DNA of 64,000 bases from JABAAE01 sp905480545 (GTDB taxonomy: Bacteria > Planctomycetota > Planctomycetia > Pirellulales > Pirellulaceae). The notes under the pieces are model-generated. The model was given only the letters and a program-made list of their open reading frames with translations, did not search any database and was not told the origin of the DNA. Within the stretch, counting starts at the first letter, position 1. Each line of letters opens with the position of its first letter. This document shows, piece after piece, positions 1 to 9,336 of the stretch. Made by a program: the position numbers and the translations under genes. The stretch spans positions 1,364,001 to 1,428,000 of the forward strand of contig CALSOR010000002.1 in assembly GCA_943788025.1 (NCBI GenBank), written 5' to 3'.

Positions 1-76
1 TTCTCGAAAAATTGAAAAAAGATTTCATTTTGGAGCCGAATCCAAGTCTTAAGATGCTCCGGGGTTTCAAAACGAA

Positions 77-105
77 AAAATCCGGCCTCTATTTGGCCGG
101 ATTTT
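77..105 (-). terminator. Intrinsic terminator downstream of the sigma factor gene
   Basis: An 11-bp perfect stem (AAAATCCGGCC paired with GGCCGGATTTT) with a 7-base loop lies about 120 bases past the sigma-factor stop codon. Read on the minus strand it is followed by a run of T, as in a rho-independent terminator. The plus-strand reading has only four T, so it may work weakly in that direction as well. Confidence 0.75.
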
Positions 106-228
106 AACCTAATTCTCGGTGAATGGATTCGCCGAAATTTTTGGGGGGCAGATCTCCGGCTGAATTCTTGCGGCTGCCAACGTTGAAAACGGACCGATAC
201 CGACTGTCAACCACAAAAACACCGAGCC

Positions 229-1902
229 TTACTCATCTTCAACGAAATCAATTTTCTGCTTTTCAGCCTCTGCCCGAAGTTTCATCAACGCTCTTGCTTC
301 GATTTGGCGAACGCGTTCCTTCGTAACGCCGATCTCCAAACCAACTTCTTTTAGTGTGCAAGGTTCTTTTTCGTGATTCAACCCGTATCGGCTAATGATG
401 ATTTGTTGCTCACGCTCATCCAGACTCGACAGGATCTTACTCACTTGAGATTCGCGTAAATCCTGATCAATCTCGGCTTTGAAATGGTTCATTCGTTCGT
501 CGGTCGTGCCTGTAAAGGCTTCGTCTGAACTGGTTCGGAACCGATCTCGCTGCTTGAATTCCTCTGGAATTGACCGGGCGAAGTTCTTCATGATCGCCCA
601 GCTGGCATACGTGCTGAACTTGTTGCCCCGGCTATAGTCAAATTTTTCAACCGCGCGATAAAGCGACATGTTGCCGTCACTTACCAGCTGGAAAAATTCA
701 TCTCCGGTCAGGACATGCCTTTTGGCGATCGAAACGACCAGACGCAAATTCGATTGAACCAAAAAGCTTTTGACCTCAACCGCTTCATCGTAAAGGCGTT
801 CAATTTCATCCATCATGCCCGCACGAGCATCTGAAGGATCAAGTCTTTCCCGTAATTGCGAAGCCAAAAACTTCAGAAAGTTAAACCTGCGAAATTCGTG
901 ATACTCCTGCTCGCGTGTCAGCAATGGCGTCTCGTACAGGCGACTTAAATAAGGGGGCAAACCGCTGGGAGCCTTTGCTTTTCGCGTCAAAGTTTCCGGA
1001 TCTGGCATTTCCGCCAAAATCGTCTCGCGAGCATTGGGTAGATGGAATTCATCATTGTCCATAAAGTCCAATGGCAGTTCCAATATTGCCTCGGCTCGCA
1101 TTTCGCCGACAATTCGATAAACCGAATTGACTGATCGGTTGTACCGTCTGGCCAGCGATTCCGCCGAAGCTCCGTCGATAAAATCGGAATAAAGTCGTTT
1201 CTTCGACTCGCTCGAAAGTGGCCCAGTCAAGTCAGGGAAAATCGCCAAATCTGGATTTTGTTCATCAAATTGGCGAATCGTGTACCGAATCGTTTCGAGG
1301 CTGCGATTCATCCGCTCGGCAACCTGTCTTGTCACGTCCGCTTGGCGTTGCCCAGCGAGAGCTAATCGCCTTGCGCAGTCCAAAATTTCTTCTTTATCGC
1401 TCAGCGATAGCTGGCTGAACCTTTCACCCCGACGGACCTTGTCGCCATTGTTTTTCAAAAAGTGATCAACGCTAGACCGAAGAAATCCGACACGCTTTCG
1501 CCCGCCATCAAAAATCAACTTTCGGCTCACAAGGCCCTGTCGACGCCAACGTGAAATCGTTTTTGTCGAGACGTTAAACATTTTCGACAATTCGTCAACG
1601 GTATGGACTGGCTCGCCCACCTGTTCCGCACTGATGTTCGCCGATTCTGAAAGATCTTCGATAAACAAATGAAGATCGTGAATTACGTCAACGCCTTGAA
1701 TTGCTTCAATTTCGGAAGTTTCCGGGCGATAATCGGTGACCTTGAAACACAAATACTCGTACGAATATGTCGTGTCGGGTTTGATTTCGTGGAGCAGGAT
1801 CTCCGCACGATTGATCTGTTCGATTCGTTTTTCAATCGGCGCGAAACGCAATTGTTGATTTGCGAGTTGCTCTAGTTGTTTGCTGCGGTAATCTTTGTTC
1901 AT
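229..1902 (-). CDS. Sigma-70 family RNA polymerase sigma factor with extra N-terminal HTH segments
   Basis: A 557-residue protein expected to direct RNA polymerase to promoters. The sigma core sits in the C-terminal part. A region 1.2-like segment (LLTREQEYHEF) is followed by region 2 around residues 384-444 (NLRLVVSIAKRH, then KFSTYASWAIMKNF) and region 4 around 492-545 (SSLDEREQQII and GVTKERVRQIEARAL, the -35 recognition helix). Before the core, residues about 98-150 resemble a MerR/excisionase-type HTH (VDELSKMFNVSTKTISRWRR). Two further HTH-like stretches follow (AERMNRSLETIRYTIRQF and ESLARRYNRSVNSVYRIV). The ATG at 1902 is preceded by a good AAGAGG ribosome binding site. It is monocistronic, with a terminator downstream. 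The sigma assignment is firm. Whether it is the primary or an alternative factor cannot be told from sequence alone; the long, specialised N terminus argues for a lineage-specific factor. Confidence 0.93.
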   Translation of the reverse strand: MNKDYRSKQLEQLANQQLRFAPIEKRIEQINRAEILLHEIKPDTTYSYEYLCFKVTDYRPETSEIEAIQGVDVIHDLHLFIEDLSESANISAEQVGEPVHTVDELSKMFNVSTKTISRWRRQGLVSRKLIFDGGRKRVGFLRSSVDHFLKNNGDKVRRGERFSQLSLSDKEEILDCARRLALAGQRQADVTRQVAERMNRSLETIRYTIRQFDEQNPDLAIFPDLTGPLSSESKKRLYSDFIDGASAESLARRYNRSVNSVYRIVGEMRAEAILELPLDFMDNDEFHLPNARETILAEMPDPETLTRKAKAPSGLPPYLSRLYETPLLTREQEYHEFRRFNFLKFLASQLRERLDPSDARAGMMDEIERLYDEAVEVKSFLVQSNLRLVVSIAKRHVLTGDEFFQLVSDGNMSLYRAVEKFDYSRGNKFSTYASWAIMKNFARSIPEEFKQRDRFRTSSDEAFTGTTDERMNHFKAEIDQDLRESQVSKILSSLDEREQQIIISRYGLNHEKEPCTLKEVGLEIGVTKERVRQIEARALMKLRAEAEKQKIDFVEDE

Positions 1903-2765
1903 GCTGCACCTCTTCTTTCAATTAAAGCGTTTTGGCGTTCCATGCGCTGTTGCGCGCCAATGATGCTTCAACTGTAAAACGCGACCATCATGTTCGCGAT
2001 TAAATCAAAACCATGTCAGTCGGAAATCCGACCGAAAACGGTATTGAAAATTCTGTTCCGTAAACTCCTCTAGCGATTAAAGCCCGTTTCAACGGACAAG
2101 TTTTCTGGATGTTTCATGAAGTCAGTTGGTCTCTCTAAAATGTTCGCCTTAGGACGACGCTCGGTTTTTTGAGACAGACTTTTCATTTCAAACTTGGTCA
2201 AGCTTTTTCGTCTTTACAACGGTTTAACCCACTAATTCGAGAAATTTTGGTTTTCGAATCAGGATTCGCTTAACGGCCCTACCACTAGTACTGCTTTGAG
2301 CGACTTTCGTTCACGTCTATTTCGCCAAAAGTCCGTGGAAATTGCGTTTTCCCCTATGTTTTTTTTATTTTTGACTGAATTGGATTGTGAAAATAATCAC
2401 GAATTCAGAAATCGTCCCAAACTGGGTGCGGATTCTCAAATTTGGACAATTTTCCATGCTCTTGGTCCCCTTCCAAGCCGCAAAATCCTTAACGCATTTT
2501 TTTACCTTTCGCTTGACATTGATACGAGTTTGATACGTTTTGAGAAAACCGTTTTGACGTGTTTGAAGTAAAAATTCGGACCCGAAATGTGATCAAGTGG
2601 CTTACGCAACGCCTTGCTCGCGATTCGGTTGAGCCAAACATTGGACCCTCCGCCCCGCATCTTTTCATTCGTCTGGTTGACAGATCCAATCGAGACAACG
2701 ATTTTATCGAATCTAAATCGAGTTTTTTCCTCAATGTTTTTTAGCTCAACCGCCAGAAAAAGCCC
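1903..2765. other. Gene-free divergent region between the sigma factor gene and purH
   Basis: About 860 bases without a convincing gene; the short reading frames here show no family features. It should hold the divergent promoters of the two flanking genes. A perfect 14-base palindrome, GTCGGAAATCCGAC, at 2019-2032 lies about 120 bases upstream of the sigma-factor start and could be an operator, but nothing else supports that. A TTGACA at 2513-2518 has no well-spaced -10 partner. Confidence 0.5.
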
Positions 2766-4328
2766 ATGAATCCAAAAATCAAGCGTGCTCTTATTAGTGT
2801 CAGTGACAAGATGGGCCTTGCAGATTTTGCTCTTGGACTGGAGTCATCAGGAGTTGAGATTTACAGCACCGGTGGCACTCGAAAGTTCTTGATTGAAAGT
2901 GGCGTCGACGCAAAAGATGTGACCGATTACACCCATTTCCCAGAAATCATGGATGGACGCGTCAAAACGCTTCATCCCAAGATTTTTGCGGGTATTTTGT
3001 GTCGTCACGAGCGGGCCGATGACATCGAGGTCATGGAAAGCCACGATATCGTTCCATTCGAATTGGTTGTCGTGAATCTCTACCCATTCGAGTCGACGAT
3101 CGCCCGCAAGAATGTGACTCGTGATGAAGCGGTCGAGCAAATCGACATCGGCGGGCCGAGTCTTGTTCGGGCTGCAGGCAAAAATCACAAGTATGTGTCC
3201 ATCGTTACCAGTCCGGAGCAATATGGCTCCGTTTTGGAGGAAGTTCAAAAGGACGGATCGACATCGCTGGAAACTCGGCAGCAATTAATGTCCGCTGCGT
3301 TTGAGCACACGGCGAATTACGACCGCATCATCGCCGAGTACTTTCAAGCCGAAGACCAAAGTGGCTTTCAGAGTCAAATTACTTTGCCATTGCAACTGAA
3401 ATCGGTCATGCGCTACGGTGAGAACCCGCACCAAACCGCGGCCCTTTATGCTTTCCGCGGAACGTCTCATGCTTGCCTGACGAATGCACGGCAGCTCAAT
3501 GGCAAGGAATTGTCGTACAACAACCTGATCGACCTCGACAGCGCGATTTCAATTGCCAGGTCGCTTCCTGATTGTTCCTGCTCGGTGATCAAGCACAATA
3601 ATCCGTGCGGTGCGGCTTCGGCAGCCAGCGTTTCGGAAGCAGTTGAAAAAGCCATGGCAGGCGACCCGCTCGCCGCGTTTGGGTCCATCTTGGCATTTAA
3701 TCGCAGAGTCGATGAAGCCACGGCAGAATTCCTGTCAACTCCCGGGTTATTTATCGAGGCCATCGCCGCGCCCGATTTTGAAGCAGCAGCGGTTGGTGTT
3801 TTAACGACCAAGCCAAAATGGCGAAACAACGTGCGGTTGATCCAGCTAGGTAAATTCGAAGACTCGTCCGACGCTCGACAGTACCGACAGATCGACGGCG
3901 GGATGCTTGTTCAAGATTTTGATTCGCTTCCTGATCCACGTTCTGATTGGAAAGTGGTTACCGAAACAAAGCCTGATGAACAGCTTTGGGGAGAAATTGA
4001 ATTCGCGTGGGAGATTTGTCGTCACGTGAAGAGCAATGCGATCACGCTTTCGAAAGACCGTGCATTGATCGGTTGTGGTGCAGGGCAAATGAGCCGTGTC
4101 GATTCAGTCGAAATCGCAATCAAGAAAGCGGGCGACCGATCTGCAGGTTCGATCTTAGGCTCGGATGCGTTCTTCCCGTTTCCCGACTCGATTCACCACG
4201 CTTCCAAAGCGGGTGTCTCCGCCATCATTCAACCAGGTGGCTCGAAAAAAGATCAAGAGGTGATCGATGCTTGTAATGAATTAGGCATCGCGATGATCTT
4301 TACTGGTCGTCGCCACTTTCGCCACTAA
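2766..4328 (+). CDS. purH: Bifunctional AICAR formyltransferase / IMP cyclohydrolase
   Basis: Catalyses the last two steps of de novo purine synthesis in the cytoplasm: formylation of AICAR with 10-formyl-tetrahydrofolate, then ring closure to IMP. The 520-residue length is typical. The N-terminal MGS-like cyclohydrolase domain (about 1-150) opens with ALISVSDK and carries GRVKTLHPKIFAG. The formyltransferase domain follows with RYGENPHQ, the KHNNPCG catalytic motif near residue 275, DPLAAFGSI, KSNAI and the C-terminal SDAFFPFPDSI and IIQPGGSKKD motifs. No truncation is visible. It stands alone, with long non-coding stretches on both sides, so it is probably transcribed from its own promoter. 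Identification is secure. Confidence 0.97.
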   Translation: MNPKIKRALISVSDKMGLADFALGLESSGVEIYSTGGTRKFLIESGVDAKDVTDYTHFPEIMDGRVKTLHPKIFAGILCRHERADDIEVMESHDIVPFELVVVNLYPFESTIARKNVTRDEAVEQIDIGGPSLVRAAGKNHKYVSIVTSPEQYGSVLEEVQKDGSTSLETRQQLMSAAFEHTANYDRIIAEYFQAEDQSGFQSQITLPLQLKSVMRYGENPHQTAALYAFRGTSHACLTNARQLNGKELSYNNLIDLDSAISIARSLPDCSCSVIKHNNPCGAASAASVSEAVEKAMAGDPLAAFGSILAFNRRVDEATAEFLSTPGLFIEAIAAPDFEAAAVGVLTTKPKWRNNVRLIQLGKFEDSSDARQYRQIDGGMLVQDFDSLPDPRSDWKVVTETKPDEQLWGEIEFAWEICRHVKSNAITLSKDRALIGCGAGQMSRVDSVEIAIKKAGDRSAGSILGSDAFFPFPDSIHHASKAGVSAIIQPGGSKKDQEVIDACNELGIAMIFTGRRHFRH

Positions 4329-4877
4329 GCTCTTGCCGAAGGTTTTGGTTTGCGGTCGGCCCTGTCGTTTTGCGATCTTTTACTCTCGTCTATTGGTTGT
4401 GCCGAAGGACTTCTGAATTTGCCCATTGCGGAGTGAGTTTTTTCAACATCGGATCAACGAGGAACGCCCAACCGTTATCACTTGGCAGATTCGTTGCAAG
4501 CGAGTTTTTTCGAGTGGCTCTTCGCATCGTGTATTCATGTTTGTGGGCGGTATGCCGAAACCAGCTTTTAGAAGCTCAGTGCATAACGCCATTTTTGGGA
4601 AGACTTCGTCGGGTCACATTGAATGACTTAACTACGCAGCGCTACACATGGCTGCTGCCAAGCGGGCTAGATAACCGAACAATCCATATAAAACGCGCAA
4701 TCGAACGGTGCATGAAGTCTCTTTCCGGCCGAGCAATCGAATCAAAAAGATTGACAAGCGTGGCGATTAACCAGAATTTATAGTTTGGGACCGTGTCGGG
4801 ATTTCTCGCGCAGTGAATTGCCAAATAATTCGGCGATCGGTGATGCGACGGAACGTGGACCTTGTTGAAAACTCCAA
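4329..4877. other. Intergenic stretch without recognisable gene
   Basis: About 550 bases between purH and the HTTM-type gene. Reading frames here are short, rich in Arg, Cys and Ser, and lack family motifs. No terminator hairpin with a T tract was recognised after purH. I see nothing definite. Confidence 0.5.
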
Positions 4878-6482
4878 ATGCTTACGCGAATCAAAAACTT
4901 GTTCGGCTGCGACGTTCGATCCTTGGCGGTCTTTCGGATTGCAATCGCTGTTTTGTTGATTTGCGATATTTGTGATCGATTTCCTTACGCTGAGGCCTTC
5001 TACTCGGATGCCGGTTTCTTTTCGACAGAATTTTCAAAAGAAGAATTGCCGCGTAGCTGGTCTTTGAATCAGCTTGATGGAAGTGTTTTGTATCAGCAGA
5101 CGATTTTGATCTCGCTGTGCGTCTCAGCCATCCTGTTTGGTCTCGGGCTATTCACGCGAGTGGCAACCATTGTTTGCTGGTTTCTTTTGATTTCTATCCA
5201 CGTTCGCAATCCCATGGTGTTGATTGGTGGTGACACTTTGATGCGAATGGTTTTGTTTTGGTCGATGTTCATTCCACTGGGCAGGGTCTGGTCGTTGGAC
5301 GCAATTTGGAAAACTCGACGCCAAGCCGCTCGAAGACAGAAAGCCTTAATCGAAAATGCTTCCAGTGTCCAAACCGAGGTCGGAGCAAATGAAACGAACT
5401 ATCTGGTTTCGTTCGGAACAGGCTGCTTGATTCTGCAGCTTTGTTTTATGTATTGGTTTGCCGGCATCGCGAAACTTACGGAGCATTGGTTCGATGGAAC
5501 CGCGATGGAATACGTTTTAAGACTTGAAATCTATGTTCATCCATTCGGTTCATGGCTGTTGAACTTTCCGCTGCTTCTCAAGGCGGTTACATACGGAACG
5601 CTGGTGCTTGAATTGTTTGGACCGTTTCTGTTATTCATTCCTGTGTGGAACCATTGGTTTCGGCTTTTGGTGATCGCTGCTTTTTGGTCGTTGCATATCG
5701 GCATTGATCTTTCAATTGATGTCGGAATGTTCTCAGTTAATTCGATGGCTGTTTGGCTGGTCTTACTCCCATCCTTCGTTTGGGACTGTTGTCGGAAAAA
5801 AAATGTCCAAACGACTCAAGTTTCCAAGTCGCCAATTGTTAGTCAATCTCCGCGTTCCGTTTGGTTGACTGCCTGGAAATACCTCTTAAACGGAATCGCA
5901 GCATTTTTTCTGCTATACATATTTTTATGGAATGCGATCGATACGCCCTACGCAATCAAACAGGGTTATCGAGACAAAATGTCTCCAGATTTTTACCGTT
6001 TGGGTTGGGCAACAATGGTGGCTCAAAATTTTAAGATGTTTGGCACGCCACCCAAATCAAATCCGTGGTTTGTCTACTATGCACGGCTGCAGAATGGGGA
6101 AGAGGTGGATTTGCTCCGGAATGGGCCCGTCGACTATTCACGACCTGATATTCACACAAAAGTTTATAAATCGAATCGCTGGAAGAAGCTTCATCGATTT
6201 CTTTTACGCCACAGTGAACACAATAAATTTCACCAAGCAATCCTCGAATACTTTATTCGCAAGTGGGATCAGTCTCATCCCGATAGCCAGCACGTTGTTG
6301 AGGCCAAGCTGGAATCGTTTTCCGAGGAAATAGGCCCGAACTACAATCGCGGTGATTACATTCAAGGTGCCAGTCTGGCTTTCTGGGAGACTGAGGATGA
6401 GATCGATAAAAGCCGGGTCGAGTTGCTGGATGACGTCGATTCGTTCTTCAAGCGTTTTGACGAAGGCTCAATCATCGACTGA
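4878..6482 (+). CDS. HTTM-domain integral membrane protein
   Basis: A 534-residue multi-pass membrane protein. The N-terminal two thirds has hydrophobic helices interspersed with motifs of the HTTM (vitamin K-dependent gamma-carboxylase-like) family: an early FRIAIAVLLICDICDRFP helix, then FYSDAGFFS, a GGDTLMRMVLFWSMFIPLGR stretch and a W-rich FMYWFAGIAKLTEHWF segment. The last ~170 residues after the final helix (ending near LYIFLWNA) are soluble, charged and not recognised. Bacterial HTTM proteins are mostly uncharacterised. True carboxylase activity is not implied and the substrate is unknown. No close neighbour forms an obvious operon with it. Confidence 0.8.
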   Translation: MLTRIKNLFGCDVRSLAVFRIAIAVLLICDICDRFPYAEAFYSDAGFFSTEFSKEELPRSWSLNQLDGSVLYQQTILISLCVSAILFGLGLFTRVATIVCWFLLISIHVRNPMVLIGGDTLMRMVLFWSMFIPLGRVWSLDAIWKTRRQAARRQKALIENASSVQTEVGANETNYLVSFGTGCLILQLCFMYWFAGIAKLTEHWFDGTAMEYVLRLEIYVHPFGSWLLNFPLLLKAVTYGTLVLELFGPFLLFIPVWNHWFRLLVIAAFWSLHIGIDLSIDVGMFSVNSMAVWLVLLPSFVWDCCRKKNVQTTQVSKSPIVSQSPRSVWLTAWKYLLNGIAAFFLLYIFLWNAIDTPYAIKQGYRDKMSPDFYRLGWATMVAQNFKMFGTPPKSNPWFVYYARLQNGEEVDLLRNGPVDYSRPDIHTKVYKSNRWKKLHRFLLRHSEHNKFHQAILEYFIRKWDQSHPDSQHVVEAKLESFSEEIGPNYNRGDYIQGASLAFWETEDEIDKSRVELLDDVDSFFKRFDEGSIID

Positions 6483-6728
6483 TTGATTTCGGTAAATTTG
6501 GTTGGTCTCGGGAATGGGTGAGTTTGTTTTGTAAAGTTCGTTTATTGCCGTCAGGTTCTTTGTCATGCTCTAAAATAGTTGCGAGCAATGCAAGAATCGC
6601 GGGCCGATCGAAAAGGGTGTCTCCTTAATCGCTATCTGGTCAACTGGTACCTGTGCGACCCGCGTCTGCTTGGCGTAAAATAAGAATTCATCAACATTGA
6701 AAAAGCACTTTTACGCAATATTGGAATT

Positions 6729-8117
6729 ATGAAGACATTTGATTTAGTGGTGTTAGGAGCTGGCCCCGGTGGCTACGTTGCGGCAATTCGAGCGGCACAA
6801 TTGGGTTTAAAAGTCGCCTGCATCGACGAAAACCAACAGCTCGGTGGAACCTGCCTGCGAGTCGGTTGCATTCCAAGTAAAGCGCTTTTGCAATCGAGCC
6901 ATTTGTATCATGAAGCCAAAGACAACTTGGACAGTCACGGCATCGGAATCAAAAGTGTCGATCTTGATCTGGAAAAGATGCTGGCGCGAAAAGACGATAT
7001 CGTCAACAAGTTGACCGGCGGTATCAAAATGCTTTTTGATCGCGCGAAAGTCACACCCATTATTGGTCGCGGAAAAATGAACGGACCAGGCCAAGTTCTC
7101 GTCGATCTCAAAGAGGGGGGAACAGAAGAAGTCGCTGCAGAAAATGTTTTGATCGCGACCGGTAGCGTGCCGATGATTCTTCCCGGAATAGAATTCGATG
7201 GAGATTTGATCGGGGACAGCACGACAGCACTCTCTTATCCAACGGTGCCAAAGAGTTTAATTGTGATCGGCGGCGGTTATATCGGCTTGGAATTGGGAAG
7301 CGTTTGGAGCAGGTTAGGCGCCGACGTGACCGTGCTCGAAGGTGCGGATCGTGTTCTGCCGGGGCTTGATGGAGAGATTGGCAAACTTGCTCGCCGCGTT
7401 TTTGAAAAGCAGGGAATCAAATTCCTTACCAACGCGTGGGTTGAATCAGCGAAAGTTGAAAACGGCAATTGTGTGGTTCACTGCAAGGGCATGGATCCGA
7501 TGATGGCGGATCGTGTTTTGGTTTCGACAGGACGTATTGCCAATACAAAAGACATCGGACTGGATACCGTTGGGGTGACACCGGACAAACGAGGACAAAT
7601 TGAAGTCGACAAGAACTTCGAGACATCCGCCAAAGGCGTCTTTGCGGTAGGTGATTGTATCGGTGGAGCAATGCTTGCTCATAAAGCCTCAGAGGAAGGA
7701 GTCGCCTGTGTCGAAAAAATCGCGACCGGCGTGGGCGAAATGCATTATGGTGCGATCCCAGCGATCGTTTATACCAATCCGGAAATCGCATCGGTAGGTA
7801 AAACGGAAGAGGAGCTTAAGGCTGATGGCATTCCTTACCTGAAAGGGGTTTGCCCGTTTGGTGCAAATGGCCGTGCTCTGGCGATTGGTGATACCGGCGG
7901 TCGGATCAAGGTGTTGGCGCACAAAGAAACGGATCGAATCCTTGGCGTTCATGCGATTGGGACTCAGGCAGGTGACCTGATCGCTGAGGCGGCGGTTGCG
8001 ATGCAATTTGGCGCCAGCAGTGAAGATCTGGCACGGTGCTGCCACGCTCATCCGACACTATCGGAAATCATGAAAGAAGCAGCGCTGGCAGTTTCCGGTA
8101 GTGCCATTCATACTTAA
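6729..8117 (+). CDS. lpdA: Dihydrolipoyl dehydrogenase (E3)
   Basis: FAD-dependent oxidoreductase that reoxidises dihydrolipoamide in 2-oxoacid dehydrogenase complexes (and the glycine cleavage system) using NAD+. The 462-residue length is typical. The N-terminal FAD-binding GAGPGGYVAAIRAA motif (10-23) is followed by the redox disulfide in GGTCLRVGCIPSK (Cys42/Cys47). The NAD-binding GGGYIGLELG motif is in the middle, then VFAVGDC, and the C-terminal HAHPTLSE motif (about 439-446) supplies the catalytic His-Glu pair. Start is the ATG at 6729 with a weak TTGGA upstream. No E1 or E2 genes are nearby, so the partner complex cannot be named from this window. Confidence 0.95.
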   Translation: MKTFDLVVLGAGPGGYVAAIRAAQLGLKVACIDENQQLGGTCLRVGCIPSKALLQSSHLYHEAKDNLDSHGIGIKSVDLDLEKMLARKDDIVNKLTGGIKMLFDRAKVTPIIGRGKMNGPGQVLVDLKEGGTEEVAAENVLIATGSVPMILPGIEFDGDLIGDSTTALSYPTVPKSLIVIGGGYIGLELGSVWSRLGADVTVLEGADRVLPGLDGEIGKLARRVFEKQGIKFLTNAWVESAKVENGNCVVHCKGMDPMMADRVLVSTGRIANTKDIGLDTVGVTPDKRGQIEVDKNFETSAKGVFAVGDCIGGAMLAHKASEEGVACVEKIATGVGEMHYGAIPAIVYTNPEIASVGKTEEELKADGIPYLKGVCPFGANGRALAIGDTGGRIKVLAHKETDRILGVHAIGTQAGDLIAEAAVAMQFGASSEDLARCCHAHPTLSEIMKEAALAVSGSAIHT

Positions 8118-8189
8118 AGCCCAAAACAGACGAACGTCTTACCGAATTACCAACCTCCAAACACTCACTGATCCTTCTCGGAGCCCCTG

Positions 8190-9218
8190 ATGTTAAGCCG
8201 AAATTTAATGATGATTGCCGCCTGTCTTTTGACATTCGTTTCTTCGCAAGCATTTGCTGAACACCCCAATGGTGTCGTTTGGGAAGGAACAGATGGTCCA
8301 GGAAAAGGAAAGCACATCGTGTTCATCGCGGGTGATCACGAGTATCGCGGTGAAGAGACGTTGCCGGCCCTGGCTCGAATCATGGCCAGACATTACGGGT
8401 TCAAATGCAGTTTCTTTGTGACGACCGATCCAAAGGACGGTACGATCAAGCCGGGCAGTAATCATATCACTGGCCTTGAAGCATTAAAGACTGCTGACTT
8501 GATGGTGATTTTTACTCGCTTTCAAGCTTTCGATGACGAACAGATGCAGCACATCGACGATTACCTTGCTACCGGAAAACCAGTGATGGGCTTGCGGACC
8601 AGCACCCATGGATTCAACGGAATCAAAGGGAAATTTGCGAAATACAATGAAGGCTACAAAGGTGAAGAAAAAGATTGGCAATTTGGTTTTGGCGAAGCGA
8701 TCTTGGGCGAGCATTGGGTTGGTCATTACGGGCGCAATCACAAACAAAGCTCGCGATTATTACTAGAAAAGGAACAACTCGAACACCCTGTTTTGCGTGG
8801 TGTCAAACACGTCCACACACAGTGCGGGGGATACAATGCTCATCCACGCGAAGGCAGCACGGTTCTCGCCAAAGGACAGATCTTAAACGGCATGAAGATC
8901 GATGATCCAGCCGATCCAAAGAAAGAGGTTTTGCCAGTTGCTTGGGTTCGCCACTACAAGAAAGACGACCCAAAATCACGCGTTTTTGCCACGACCCACG
9001 GTGCCTCTGAAGACATTCTCAATGAAGGATTCCGCAGGATGTTGGTGAATGCGCAATTGTGGTGCTTGGGAATGGACGACGTGATTAAACCAGATAATCA
9101 GGTTGATTTTGTGGGGCCCTACAATCCTGTGACGTTCAACTTTGGTGGACACCGTAAAGGCGTAAAACCAAGTGATCTCGAAGGGTTCGAGTCCCCGATC
9201 TTAGGACAAAAGCAATAG
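8190..9218 (+). CDS. Secreted ThuA-like domain protein
   Basis: A 342-residue protein with an N-terminal signal peptide (hydrophobic MMIAACLLTFVSSQAFA) and a ThuA-like (class I glutamine amidotransferase-fold) domain. Supporting segments are the early HIVFIAGDHEYRGEE strand-loop, the DLMVIFTRFQAFDDEQ stretch and the GLRTSTHGF loop. ThuA-like proteins are very common in planctomycetes and are often linked to sugar metabolism; the precise reaction is unknown. A clear CGGAG ribosome binding site precedes the ATG at 8190. It lies 72 bases after lpdA on the same strand and convergent with the DUF1501 gene. Confidence 0.85.
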   Translation: MLSRNLMMIAACLLTFVSSQAFAEHPNGVVWEGTDGPGKGKHIVFIAGDHEYRGEETLPALARIMARHYGFKCSFFVTTDPKDGTIKPGSNHITGLEALKTADLMVIFTRFQAFDDEQMQHIDDYLATGKPVMGLRTSTHGFNGIKGKFAKYNEGYKGEEKDWQFGFGEAILGEHWVGHYGRNHKQSSRLLLEKEQLEHPVLRGVKHVHTQCGGYNAHPREGSTVLAKGQILNGMKIDDPADPKKEVLPVAWVRHYKKDDPKSRVFATTHGASEDILNEGFRRMLVNAQLWCLGMDDVIKPDNQVDFVGPYNPVTFNFGGHRKGVKPSDLEGFESPILGQKQ

Positions 9219-9336
9219 GCCGAAATGCCAAAGGACGGTTGGTTGACTAAACTCAACCCCGAGCAAGGCACTTCACGACTCACTTGATTGGGTTTCGTGT
9301 TAGTGTCTCGATTCGACCTGTTTTTTCCGCAGGATG

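Noticed and set aside
2513..2541. TTGACA with candidate -10 hexamers downstream, as a purH promoter
   Set aside because: The best -10-like hexamers lie at 12 or 15 bases spacing and match poorly; not enough to report as a promoter.
2296..2744. Overlapping open frames on both strands between the sigma factor gene and purH
   Set aside because: No ribosome binding sites, no family motifs, unbalanced Arg/Ser/Phe composition; they look like chance frames in AT-rich sequence.
4370..4783. 137-codon plus-strand open frame after purH
   Set aside because: Arg/Cys/Ser-rich with no motif or ribosome binding site; consistent with random sequence.
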